From: Candidatus Aenigmatarchaeota archaeon
GTDB taxonomy: Archaea > Aenigmatarchaeota > Aenigmatarchaeia > GW2011-AR5
Length of the DNA stretch: 11,246 nt
NCBI GenBank assembly: GCA_016198625.1
Contig: JACQIH010000057.1
Location: 1 to 11,246, forward strand
Direction: 5' to 3'
The notes under the pieces are model-generated. The model made no database searches and was not told the origin of the DNA. It was given only the letters and a program-made list of their open reading frames with translations. The first letter of the stretch is position 1, and each line of letters starts with the position of its first letter. This document shows, in pieces, positions 5,592 to 11,246 of this stretch. The translations under genes were made by a program, and so were the position numbers.

Positions 5592-5897
5592 CTATTCTCT
5601 CACGCTTTCCATCAGCTTCAGCAGGCGGAGAATCTGGCCCAAACTACGGCCTTCCTGGAGCTTTCCGAGGACATAGGGCTTGAGCTTCACTACCCTCAGG
5701 ATCGGCTTTTTCTCGCTTCTAAGGCTCGTTTCTTCTACAAGCGGCTTCAGAACGGTATTGAGGTACCTAGAAACAGTCAGGGGATGCAGGCTTGTCTCCC
5801 GCGCTATGTTCCTCAACCACAGGCCGTCCGGGTTGTCTGCCAGGGCGCCTATAATCGCCGCTATTTTCCGGTTATCGAAGCCTTTTTTCCTTGCCAT
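5592..5897 (-). CDS. Small winged-helix DNA-binding protein, 101 aa
   Basis: Residues 9-50 form a helix-turn-helix: NRKIAAIIGALADN, then GLWLRNIARETSLHPLTVSRYL, in which IARETSLHPLTVSRYL is the turn and recognition helix. A wing-like region follows at about 54-70 (VEETSLRSEKKPILRVVKL), and a C-terminal amphipathic helix with several Leu residues could mediate dimerisation. The preferred ATG at 5897 gives the N-terminus MARKKGFDN and is about 29 bases from the TATA box CTTTATATG. An in-frame ATG at 5924 lies inside that box and is unlikely. The gene reads towards the repeat field and ends just beyond it. It is a good candidate for a repeat-binding regulator or partner of the ATPase, but no specific family can be named. 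Confidence 0.8.
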   Translation of the reverse strand: MARKKGFDNRKIAAIIGALADNPDGLWLRNIARETSLHPLTVSRYLNTVLKPLVEETSLRSEKKPILRVVKLKPYVLGKLQEGRSLGQILRLLKLMESVRE

Positions 5898-5921
5898 CGA
5901 AGAATTCTTTATACAACTGTA

Positions 5922-5938
5922 CATATAAAGTTTTTTGG
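5922..5938 (-). promoter_or_regulatory. Promoter of the winged-helix gene
   Basis: On the minus strand the TATA box CTTTATATG (5930-5922) is preceded by an A-rich BRE-like tract (CAAAAAA, 5937-5931 region) and is centred about 29 bases from the ATG at 5897. This fits a nearly leaderless mRNA and argues against the longer start at 5924. Confidence 0.55.
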
Positions 5939-6004
5939 GCTAAAAAGGTCTCAGAAACGCAGAATTCTGAAGGCTTAAGGAATTCCCTCACACACGTCTC
6001 TTTC

Positions 6005-6012
6005 TTTAAATA
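6005..6012 (+). promoter_or_regulatory. TATA box of thpR
   Basis: TTTAAATA is centred about 27 bases upstream of the ATG at 6035, as expected for a leaderless transcript. It sets the thpR start at 6035 rather than at an in-frame ATG 144 bases further upstream, which precedes the promoter. Confidence 0.6.
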
Positions 6013-6034
6013 TCGCTGTCCGGCATTTATTTGC

Positions 6035-6571
6035 ATGCGCTGCTTCCTGGCTGTGGATCTGGATGAGGCGCTGAAACCAGCTGTGGCAGAGCTGCAGCAG
6101 CGCTTGAATGAAGCCGGAGACGTGAAGCTCGTGGAGCCGGAGAACCTTCACTTCACCTTGAAATTCCTCGGCGAAGCCAGCGGCGACCATGTGTCTTACG
6201 TAAGAAATGTAATCGGCTGCCTGCTGAAGGACTGGCGGCATTTCGAAATCACCATAAAGAACATTGGCGTATTCCCTTCCACTGGCTACATACGCGTTGT
6301 CTGGCTCGGCGCGCCTGAGCTGCACAGGCTGCAGCACTCTATCGAGCAAGCCCTGTGCCCGCCTTTCGAAAAGGAGAGGGGAATAACGCCGCACCTTACC
6401 CTGGCAAGGGTCAGATCGGTCACGGGCAAGGAAGATCTGGTAAGATTCGTGAAAGGCAACAAAGACGTCGAAATAGGCGGCATGACCGTCGATGCCGTGA
6501 AGCTGAAGCAGTCAGTGCTGGCGCCGACAGGCCCGGTATATACCGATTATCACGTGTGGAACCTGCAATGA
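6035..6571 (+). CDS. thpR: RNA 2',3'-cyclic phosphodiesterase (2'-5' RNA ligase family)
   Basis: This belongs to the 2H phosphoesterase superfamily, which opens 2',3'-cyclic phosphates at RNA ends and can in vitro join tRNA halves through 2'-5' bonds. The two catalytic H-x-T-x motifs are present: H39-F-T41 in LHFTLKFLG and H120-L-T122 in PHLTLARV. The N-terminus MRCFLAVDLDE is typical of the family, and 178 aa is the usual length. The ATG at 6035 is supported by the TATA box about 27 bases upstream and by the family N-terminus. The 48 extra residues from an ATG at 5891 show no homology-like features and overlap the divergent promoter. Its TGA overlaps the next ATG (ATGA at 6568-6571), so it is translationally coupled to the OB-fold gene. 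Confidence 0.93.
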   Translation: MRCFLAVDLDEALKPAVAELQQRLNEAGDVKLVEPENLHFTLKFLGEASGDHVSYVRNVIGCLLKDWRHFEITIKNIGVFPSTGYIRVVWLGAPELHRLQHSIEQALCPPFEKERGITPHLTLARVRSVTGKEDLVRFVKGNKDVEIGGMTVDAVKLKQSVLAPTGPVYTDYHVWNLQ

Positions 6572-6912
6572 AAGACCTCGAGAAAGTATCGCTCGTCCTC
6601 GCTGCTGCGGGCATAATTGCCCTTTTTTTCGTCACGGAATCGTCCAAACCAGCTGAAATAACCGGCCTAGCTGTGGACAGCAGCTACATCGGCAGGGATG
6701 TCATGATTAACGGGACCATAAAATCCATAGCCATCAGGGAAGGCAACGTCTTCGCCACTCTCGAGAACAGCACGCGCGTCGTCCTTTTCCGTGGCAAGGC
6801 CGCAGGCAGCGAGGCGCTCAGGCGCGGCGACAAGGTCTCGGTCACGGGAAAGGTGCAGCTCTACAAGAACCAGCTCGAGATAGTGGCGGAAGAAATAAAG
6901 AAAGTGGAATAA
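6568..6912 (+). CDS. Membrane-anchored OB-fold protein, 114 aa
   Basis: A hydrophobic segment at residues 8-22 (SLVLAAAGIIALFFV) is a single N-terminal membrane anchor or uncleaved signal. It is followed by an OB-fold of about 70 residues (GRDVMINGTIKSIAIREGNV through GDKVSVTGKVQLYKNQLEIVA), which resembles nucleic-acid-binding OB modules. With a positive-inside reading (MKDLEK at the start) the OB domain would face outside the cell, where the ligand is unknown. The start at 6568 overlaps the thpR stop as ATGA, so the two form an operon. Similar short TM-plus-OB proteins are common in archaea without a known role. Confidence 0.85.
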   Translation: MKDLEKVSLVLAAAGIIALFFVTESSKPAEITGLAVDSSYIGRDVMINGTIKSIAIREGNVFATLENSTRVVLFRGKAAGSEALRRGDKVSVTGKVQLYKNQLEIVAEEIKKVE

Positions 6913-6913
6913 T

Positions 6914-7090
6914 TCATTTCTTCTTATCGGACATATCCCAGATTTCGAAGTAAATAAGAAGCAACAAAACGAACATAATCCAGAAGCCCGTATCAATAGT
7001 AACGCCCGCTGTTTTAAGAACAAACCAGCTGGCAAGAGAACCTACAACAGTGTAGAAAGCATTTTTCATGTGCCCATCTAAAAGTTTCAT
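6914..7090 (-). CDS. Small two-helix membrane protein, 58 aa
   Basis: This short gene reads on the minus strand from ATG at 7090 to TGA at 6914-6916. The product has two hydrophobic helices, at about 11-25 (AFYTVVGSLASWFVL) and 36-51 (FWIMFVLLLLIYFEIW), joined by a KTAGVTIDTG turn, and it ends in a charged DMSDKKK tail. A TATA box TTTATAAA (7113-7120) is centred about 26 bases before the ATG at 7090, as for the other leaderless genes here. An in-frame ATG at 7069 would give 51 aa. The stop lies 2 bases from the convergent OB-fold gene's stop. No family is recognised; the clean helical pattern, promoter and tight fit between genes make it a credible gene. Confidence 0.65.
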   Translation of the reverse strand: MKLLDGHMKNAFYTVVGSLASWFVLKTAGVTIDTGFWIMFVLLLLIYFEIWDMSDKKK

Positions 7091-7112
7091 TTAAAATCCT
7101 AATTTATCAAAC

Positions 7113-7120
7113 TTTATAAA
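7113..7120 (-). promoter_or_regulatory. TATA box of the 58-aa membrane protein
   Basis: TTTATAAA is centred about 26 bases from the ATG at 7090 and overlaps the TAA stop codon of the upstream nucleotidyltransferase gene (7114-7116). The membrane-protein gene can therefore be transcribed alone or by read-through. Confidence 0.5.
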
Positions 7121-7761
7121 GTATTCTCCTTCAGGAACGCCTCGAGCTCCTCTATTTCCTTCACCGTGTTGGCAGTGCGCCAGAAGCCGCTGTGCTTGTA
7201 CGCCTTGAGCATGCCTTTCTTCGCGAGGACGGGCAGGATGTCGTATTCCAAGCTGCATTTGTCAGCAAATTTTACGTCTTTATTCAGCAGATGCATGCCC
7301 ATGTTCGCCCAGTAAGGAAGCAGCGGTTTCTCGATGAATTTCACGATTTTCCCGCCTTTGATTTCCGCTATTCCGAAGCCGCTGTGAAAGCGGGCGACGG
7401 CCGTTGCGTTGCTGCCGGCATTGACAAAACCGCTGATATCCGCATTGCTGACGTCATCGGCGTTCAGAACCAGAAAGTCATGACCTTCCACATGCTCCAG
7501 CGCTCTCTTCACTGCGCCGCCGGTGCCTAAAGGCTCTTCTTCGACGGAGTAGAGAAGTGACGACCCGTAGCGCTGCTTTATCTTTTCCCATTTGTAGCCG
7601 CACGCCACTACTATTTTCCTGATTCCATGCTTTCTCAGGTGATCCAGCTGGTAATCGAGGAGCGGCTTGTTATTAACCGGTATGAGGCACTTGGGGATGT
7701 CGTCGGTAAGCGGCCGCATCCTCTTTCCGAAGCCGCCGGCAAGGATTATTGCTTCTGTCAT
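7114..7761 (-). CDS. Sugar-phosphate nucleotidyltransferase (NDP-sugar pyrophosphorylase), 215 aa
   Basis: It joins a nucleoside triphosphate to a sugar-1-phosphate to make an NDP-sugar. The N-terminus TEAIILAGGFGKRMRPLT is the nucleotide-binding signature, with the PK of IPKCLIPVNNKPLL about 10 residues later. GTGGA at about 80-84 and LNADDVS at about 98-104 form the base-binding and metal sites, and EKP follows. Sugar and base specificity (GDP-mannose, UDP- or dTDP-glucose) cannot be read. The length is that of the short single-domain form without a left-handed beta-helix. The start at 7761 is chosen because GTGAT (7769-7765) lies 3 bases upstream and LAGG follows as usual; an ATG at 7800 would overlap the preceding gene by 23 bases. 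It lies 16 bases after the phosphomannomutase gene, so the two form a nucleotide-sugar operon. Confidence 0.88.
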   Translation of the reverse strand: MTEAIILAGGFGKRMRPLTDDIPKCLIPVNNKPLLDYQLDHLRKHGIRKIVVACGYKWEKIKQRYGSSLLYSVEEEPLGTGGAVKRALEHVEGHDFLVLNADDVSNADISGFVNAGSNATAVARFHSGFGIAEIKGGKIVKFIEKPLLPYWANMGMHLLNKDVKFADKCSLEYDILPVLAKKGMLKAYKHSGFWRTANTVKEIEELEAFLKENTL

Positions 7762-7777
7762 CTTATCACTGACTGCT

Positions 7778-9124
7778 CTAAATCTTCTTAATTTCATCAT
7801 TCAGCATTTGCATAAATTGCTGCCTGATGCTTTCCATTTCCTTTCGCGTTTCCGCCTCGACGCTCAGCCGTACCAGCGGAGACGTGTTTGACGCGCGCAC
7901 AAGCGCCCAGCCGCTTCGCAAATCAATCCTTACTCCGTCTATTGTGCTTACGCCCGCATAATCCGACTTGACTCTCTTCGCCAGATTTTTCATCACGATG
8001 AATTTCCTCCTGTCGTCGCACGGTACATTGACACGAGTGAAGTGATATTCCGGGAGCCCGTCTATAATTTTATCCAAGGATTCCTGGTGTTTTGACAGGG
8101 CGTAAGCCGCGTAAGCGCTTACCGAAAGCGCGTCGTCGAAAGGAAACAATAACGGCACGATGTAATGGCCTGAAGATTCCACGCCCAGGCAGGCGCCGCG
8201 CTTCATGGATTCATTGACCAGGAACGTATGCCCCACGGGTATTCTTGCCACGCGGCGCCCGAATTTCTTTGCCACGTAATCAAGAAGCATGGAGCATTCG
8301 ACGTTGCCGACAACAGGACCTTTCTCGTGCAAGGCCGACAAGATAAGGTAAGACGCCTGCTCCGCGCTGAGCTTCCTTCCGGACGGCGCGACAAGCACCA
8401 TCCTGTCCGCGTCGCCGTCGTAAGCAATGCCTAAATCGCTGCCGCTTCTTTCCATAGCTTCTTTCAGCGCATCCAGCGGATTTTCCTGCGGTTCGGGGTC
8501 CCGATTAGGGAAGGCGCCGTCGGGAGTTTCAAGCACAGGAACGACCTCGAAGCCGCAGCTTTGCAGCAGCTTTTTCCCGGCAAGGCCTCCTGCACCGTTG
8601 CCGAAATCAGCGGCTATGCGTAAATGCTGCTCAGCCCTGATTTTCTTCGATACGTAGGTGATGTAATCGGAAACTATTTTTTTGCTGTTTTCTTCTGTTA
8701 TTCTTCCCTTTGTCACAGATTTGGGGCGGGCTTTCCCTTTCATGACAATGTCGCGCATCCTGTAGTTTTCTTTCTCGAGAAATCCCATGCCGCTCTGATG
8801 AAAGAACTTCACGCCGTTCCATTCCTTCGGCAGGTGCGACGCCGTCACGTAAGCCAGCTTCCGCTTGCTGCGCCACGCGTGGAACATCGCGACGCCTAAA
8901 GGCAACAAGCCTGCGTCGCTAGCTGTCCCGCCGGCTTCCGAGAATCCAGCCGCAAACTCCTTGGCAAGCCGCGGGGAAGAAGTGCGGACATCCCTTGCAA
9001 GCACGGCGCTCTTCGTGAAGCTGAAGAAGGCTGTCCCTATTTTTCTCATTATTTCCTCGTTGATGTCCTTGCCGTAGATGCCGCGGATGTCGTAGCTCCG
9101 GAATATGTGAGAAATGTCTTGCAT
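7778..9124 (-). CDS. Phosphomannomutase / phosphoglucomutase (alpha-D-phosphohexomutase)
   Basis: It interconverts hexose 6- and 1-phosphates and so supplies the substrate of the nucleotidyltransferase encoded next. All four functional loops are present: the phosphoserine loop TASHLPKEWNG with Ser96, the Mg-binding loop DGDADR with D236, D238 and D240, the sugar-binding GVESSGH at 314-320, and the phosphate-binding RASNTSP at 410-416. Small departures are TASHLP for the usual TASHNP and NTSP for NTEP. At 448 aa it has the family's normal four-domain length, and the N-terminus IFRSYDIRGIYG is typical. The substrate (mannose, glucose or glucosamine phosphate) is not determined. A TATA box at 9152-9159 lies about 31 bases upstream, giving a very short leader. 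Confidence 0.93.
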   Translation of the reverse strand: MQDISHIFRSYDIRGIYGKDINEEIMRKIGTAFFSFTKSAVLARDVRTSSPRLAKEFAAGFSEAGGTASDAGLLPLGVAMFHAWRSKRKLAYVTASHLPKEWNGVKFFHQSGMGFLEKENYRMRDIVMKGKARPKSVTKGRITEENSKKIVSDYITYVSKKIRAEQHLRIAADFGNGAGGLAGKKLLQSCGFEVVPVLETPDGAFPNRDPEPQENPLDALKEAMERSGSDLGIAYDGDADRMVLVAPSGRKLSAEQASYLILSALHEKGPVVGNVECSMLLDYVAKKFGRRVARIPVGHTFLVNESMKRGACLGVESSGHYIVPLLFPFDDALSVSAYAAYALSKHQESLDKIIDGLPEYHFTRVNVPCDDRRKFIVMKNLAKRVKSDYAGVSTIDGVRIDLRSGWALVRASNTSPLVRLSVEAETRKEMESIRQQFMQMLNDEIKKI

Positions 9125-9150
9125 AGTCAGAACCCATCATAATTTACGAT

Positions 9151-9160
9151 GTTTATAATC
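9151..9160 (-). promoter_or_regulatory. Promoter of the phosphohexomutase-nucleotidyltransferase operon
   Basis: On the minus strand GATTATAAAC is centred about 31 bases before the ATG at 9124, in the 54-base gap after the aminopeptidase-like gene. It predicts a leader of only a few bases. Confidence 0.45.
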
Positions 9161-9178
9161 TGTTCCGATAGCCTTCGC

Positions 9179-10096
9179 TTACCACAATGGCTCGCCTTTT
9201 TTCATTATCGCTTTGCCGTCTATCCATATCGTCGGCTTGTTCAGGATGACGTCGATATGCACGTTGCTTGCATTGCTGCCGCCGAAGCCGAGATTGTTGC
9301 CGAATGCGATGTGACACGTGCCGAGAACCTTTTCATCCTCGAGTACATTGCCTATCAGCTTTGCAGCGCCGTTCGTGCCTATCCCGAACTCCGCGACGAA
9401 GCGGTCGTTCTTCTTGCCCAGGATTTTTTTCATGTAATTGCCGTTCCAGTTTTTCTGGAATTCTGCTATCCTGTTGTTTTTTACGATAAGCCTCGTCGGC
9501 TTTCTTATCGCCGAGCCGTAAGAATCGAAAACGAGCACTCCGTTCATTTTCTTCGGCGGCAGGAAAACTTCGCCGTCGGGAAGATTCACAACGTGGTCCT
9601 TTTCTGCAATGCCGTAGGACGGAGTTACTCTGCAGCCTTTTATCGAAAACTGCAGGTCGGTTCCGGAAGGCGTTATTACTTCGACTGCGCTGCCTTTTTC
9701 AAGTTTTTTGGCAAGCCTCGTTGTTGTTTTCCTCAGTTTTCTGTAATCCACCAGCAGGCAGTGCATCATCCTGTTTTCGAAGCCGGGCATCGACGCGACC
9801 CTTGCTTTCCTCGCGTTCCTGACTGACGCCGTATGCGTCAGCGAATACGTCGTCACCGCGATGACAACGTCGTGCTGCTTCATTGCTGAAGCTGCGCGCC
9901 GTTCGGGCTCCTTCCCGTGCTGTCCTGTTCGGCGCATTCCCAGGAGCGAGACAGGAAATCCATGCAAAGCCGACGAGAACTGCCTGGCAATCTTTTCCTT
10001 CTGCCTGCTGTCGTAGAGAACCAGTATCCTGTCGCGCTTCTTTGCGCGGAGCGTCTGCAAAAAAACTTTCCTTAACTTTTCTTTTCTCGTAGGCAT
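9179..10096 (-). CDS. Short M29-like aminopeptidase homologue, 305 aa
   Basis: The C-terminal half matches M29 metallo-aminopeptidases: NLPDGEVF (E176), AEFGIGTN (E236), EDEKVLGTCHIAFGNN (H262), then SNVHIDVI (H280, D282). The neighbouring full M29 protein has corresponding blocks in the same order, so the two are paralogues. The N-terminal part (1-130) is shorter and different, rich in Lys/Arg, with a Rossmann-like ILVLYDS and DVVIAVTTYSLTHT. In the block FGGSNASNVH the Phe at 271 stands where the neighbour has Tyr (AYGG). The metal-binding residues seem kept, so activity is plausible but untested. The ATG at 10096 lies about 26 bases from a TTTTAATTA box on this strand. Confidence 0.85.
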   Translation of the reverse strand: MPTRKEKLRKVFLQTLRAKKRDRILVLYDSRQKEKIARQFSSALHGFPVSLLGMRRTGQHGKEPERRAASAMKQHDVVIAVTTYSLTHTASVRNARKARVASMPGFENRMMHCLLVDYRKLRKTTTRLAKKLEKGSAVEVITPSGTDLQFSIKGCRVTPSYGIAEKDHVVNLPDGEVFLPPKKMNGVLVFDSYGSAIRKPTRLIVKNNRIAEFQKNWNGNYMKKILGKKNDRFVAEFGIGTNGAAKLIGNVLEDEKVLGTCHIAFGNNLGFGGSNASNVHIDVILNKPTIWIDGKAIMKKGEPLW

Positions 10097-10100
10097 ACCT

Positions 10101-10136
10101 TAATATTCTACAACAGTAATTAAAAACAGTTGTGAT
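10101..10136. promoter_or_regulatory. Divergent promoter region between the two M29-type genes
   Basis: The two genes are separated by 43 bases (10097-10139). For the minus-strand gene, TTTTAATTA (10125-10117) is about 26 bases from its ATG, giving a leaderless mRNA. For the plus-strand gene, TAATATTC at 10101-10108 is about 35 bases before the ATG at 10140, and GTGAT (10132-10136) is a Shine-Dalgarno-like site 3 bases before it. The two transcripts' promoters overlap, so initiation may be mutually exclusive. Confidence 0.45.
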
Positions 10137-10139
10137 AAA

Positions 10140-11246
10140 ATGCTGGCAAAATCCCTCCGGAAGAAGCTGTCGAAGCGGATTGTCGAATCGATGAACATGA
10201 AGCCCGGTGAGACGCTGCGCATTGGCGCGGGGCTGCACACGCACGACCTCGTCGAGAGCATCGCCATAGAAGCGATGAAAGGCGGCGTCCATCCTTCCTT
10301 CACGACGACCAGCGACGAATACACGAAGGCTGTATATGAACATGTGCCTCTGGAATACCTGCGGAGCACCTCAAAGCTCGGCATGAAAATGGTGGAAGCT
10401 CTTGACAACTCGATACGCATAGAAAGCCCGAAAGACCCGAGGATAATGGAAGGAATACCGAAGCACAAAATCGCCGCTTTTATCGAGGGCAACAGGCCCG
10501 TACGCAAGAAGATGGACGAGCACGAGGTGAAGTGGTGCTACGTCGGGTTCGCGACGGAAGAAATGGCGTCGAAGCTTGGCGTTTCTTTTTCGATGCTGAA
10601 AAAATTCGTTTTCGACGGCATGCTGCTTGCGCCGAAGGAGCTTCAGAAGCCGGCGGCTGTCATCATCAAAAAGCTGTCGGGCGCGAAATTTGTCCACATC
10701 ACAGACGAGTTCGGCACGAACCTGACGCTCCGCATGGCCAACAGGAAGATAAAAGCCGCTGACGGCCTGATCGACGACAACGACATAAAGCAGAAGGACA
10801 TCGGGCTGAACCTGCCCGACGGCGAGGTATTCACGACGCCGGTGGAAACCGAGGGCGGCGGCATTTTGGTCTCGCCAAAGCGGACGGACGTGCTGACGGG
10901 AAAAATCATAGAGGACATAAGGCTCGTGTTCGACAAAGGCAGGCTGAACCTGCAAAAGAGCGGCGCCGAGAAGAATTTCGACGCGCTGAAAGGCACGATA
11001 AAACACTTCTCGGCCATCGACAGCAAGCACGAAAAGGTGCTTCGCACGACGAACTTCGCGGAGCTGGGGATAGGGCTCAACCCGATAATAGACACGATCA
11101 TAGGGTACCTGCTCACAGACGAGAAAATAGGCGGCACCATCCACGTCGCGATAGGCATGAACAAGGACAAGGCGTACGGCGGGACGTCCTCTTCCGCCCT
11201 GCACTGGGACTTCATCACGAACAAGGGCGTGAACGTGGAGATAACG
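10140..11246 (+). CDS. M29 family metallo-aminopeptidase, C-terminus cut by the window edge
   Basis: This is a cytosolic-type metallo-aminopeptidase that removes N-terminal residues from peptides. The frame stays open from ATG at 10140 to the last base (369 codons). M29 signatures are present in order: KPGETLRIGAG near the N-terminus, NLPDGEVFTTP with E229, NFAELGIGLNP with E308, TDEKIGGTIHVAIGMN with H335, AYGGTSSSALHWD with Y346, H355 and D357. These comprise the residues expected for the two-metal site. Members are commonly somewhat over 360 aa, so probably only a few residues are missing. A GTGAT Shine-Dalgarno-like site precedes the start. It is transcribed divergently from a shorter paralogue. 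Codon use is G+C-rich like the other housekeeping genes. Confidence 0.92.
   Translation, partial: MLAKSLRKKLSKRIVESMNMKPGETLRIGAGLHTHDLVESIAIEAMKGGVHPSFTTTSDEYTKAVYEHVPLEYLRSTSKLGMKMVEALDNSIRIESPKDPRIMEGIPKHKIAAFIEGNRPVRKKMDEHEVKWCYVGFATEEMASKLGVSFSMLKKFVFDGMLLAPKELQKPAAVIIKKLSGAKFVHITDEFGTNLTLRMANRKIKAADGLIDDNDIKQKDIGLNLPDGEVFTTPVETEGGGILVSPKRTDVLTGKIIEDIRLVFDKGRLNLQKSGAEKNFDALKGTIKHFSAIDSKHEKVLRTTNFAELGIGLNPIIDTIIGYLLTDEKIGGTIHVAIGMNKDKAYGGTSSSALHWDFITNKGVNVEIT

Noticed and set aside
5902..5985. Three GAATTC hexamers (5902, 5962, 5980) in the divergent promoter region
   Set aside because: Only six bases each with irregular spacing; too weak to call an operator, and distinct from the main repeat element.
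5891..6034. 48-residue N-terminal extension of thpR
   Set aside because: The family N-terminus begins at 6035 and the TATA box for that start lies inside the extension.
6667..7035. 122-codon minus-strand frame spanning the OB-fold gene's 3' half
   Set aside because: Mostly antisense to the OB-fold gene; a different minus frame in the same gap encodes the convincing 58-aa membrane protein.
7762..7800. Longer nucleotidyltransferase start at 7800
   Set aside because: It overlaps the upstream gene by 23 bases and precedes the expected N-terminus; GTGAT before 7761 supports the shorter form.
9149..9826. 225-codon open frame on the plus strand
   Set aside because: It is antisense to the M29-like gene, whose conserved metal-site blocks are unmistakable; the translated product shows no domain.
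10371..11204. 277-codon open frame on the minus strand, and other long antisense frames nearby
   Set aside because: Antisense to the plus-strand M29 aminopeptidase; Arg/Val/Tyr-rich shadow of G+C-rich codons.

Overview
The window is archaeal. It carries an archaeal histone, a single-chain archaeal RPA with a zinc finger, RadA, a PRC-barrel protein, a ThpR-type RNA 2',3'-cyclic phosphodiesterase and M29-type metallopeptidases. Most genes have an AT-rich TATA-like box about 25-29 bases before the start codon, which points to leaderless mRNAs. Where a Shine-Dalgarno is used it is of the GGTG/GTGAT type. The compact layout and the many small unknown proteins fit a small-genome, uncultured (possibly DPANN-like) archaeon. 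That placement is inference; nothing here fixes the lineage.

Left third (1-3600): a histone gene, then a plus-strand operon RPA - unknown 114-aa protein - RadA with gaps of 2 and 8 bases. Two further unknown proteins (101 aa and about 157 aa) on the minus strand run tail-to-tail into the histone and radA stop codons with 4-base overlaps. The three unknown genes are arginine-rich and lower in G+C than the replication and recombination genes around them.

Middle (3600-6030), all minus strand: a small PRC-barrel protein, a AAA+ ATPase with a C-terminal winged helix (Orc1/Cdc6-like or ExeA/TniB-like), a 418-base gene-free region packed with inverted and direct copies of a TTC(A/G)(T/C)GAA-type element, and a small winged-helix protein. 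The repeat field begins inside the ATPase promoter. It is the strongest candidate in the window for an undescribed element: a replication origin, a segregation site or a complex operator, with its likely binding proteins on either side.

Right half (6035-11246): thpR overlaps a gene for a membrane-anchored OB-fold protein on the plus strand. On the minus strand come a 58-aa two-helix membrane protein, a sugar nucleotidyltransferase, a phosphomannomutase/phosphoglucomutase (these last two form a nucleotide-sugar operon) and a short M29-like aminopeptidase homologue. A full-length-type M29 aminopeptidase reads divergently on the plus strand and runs off the window end without a stop codon. No rRNA, tRNA, CRISPR array or transposase was seen.
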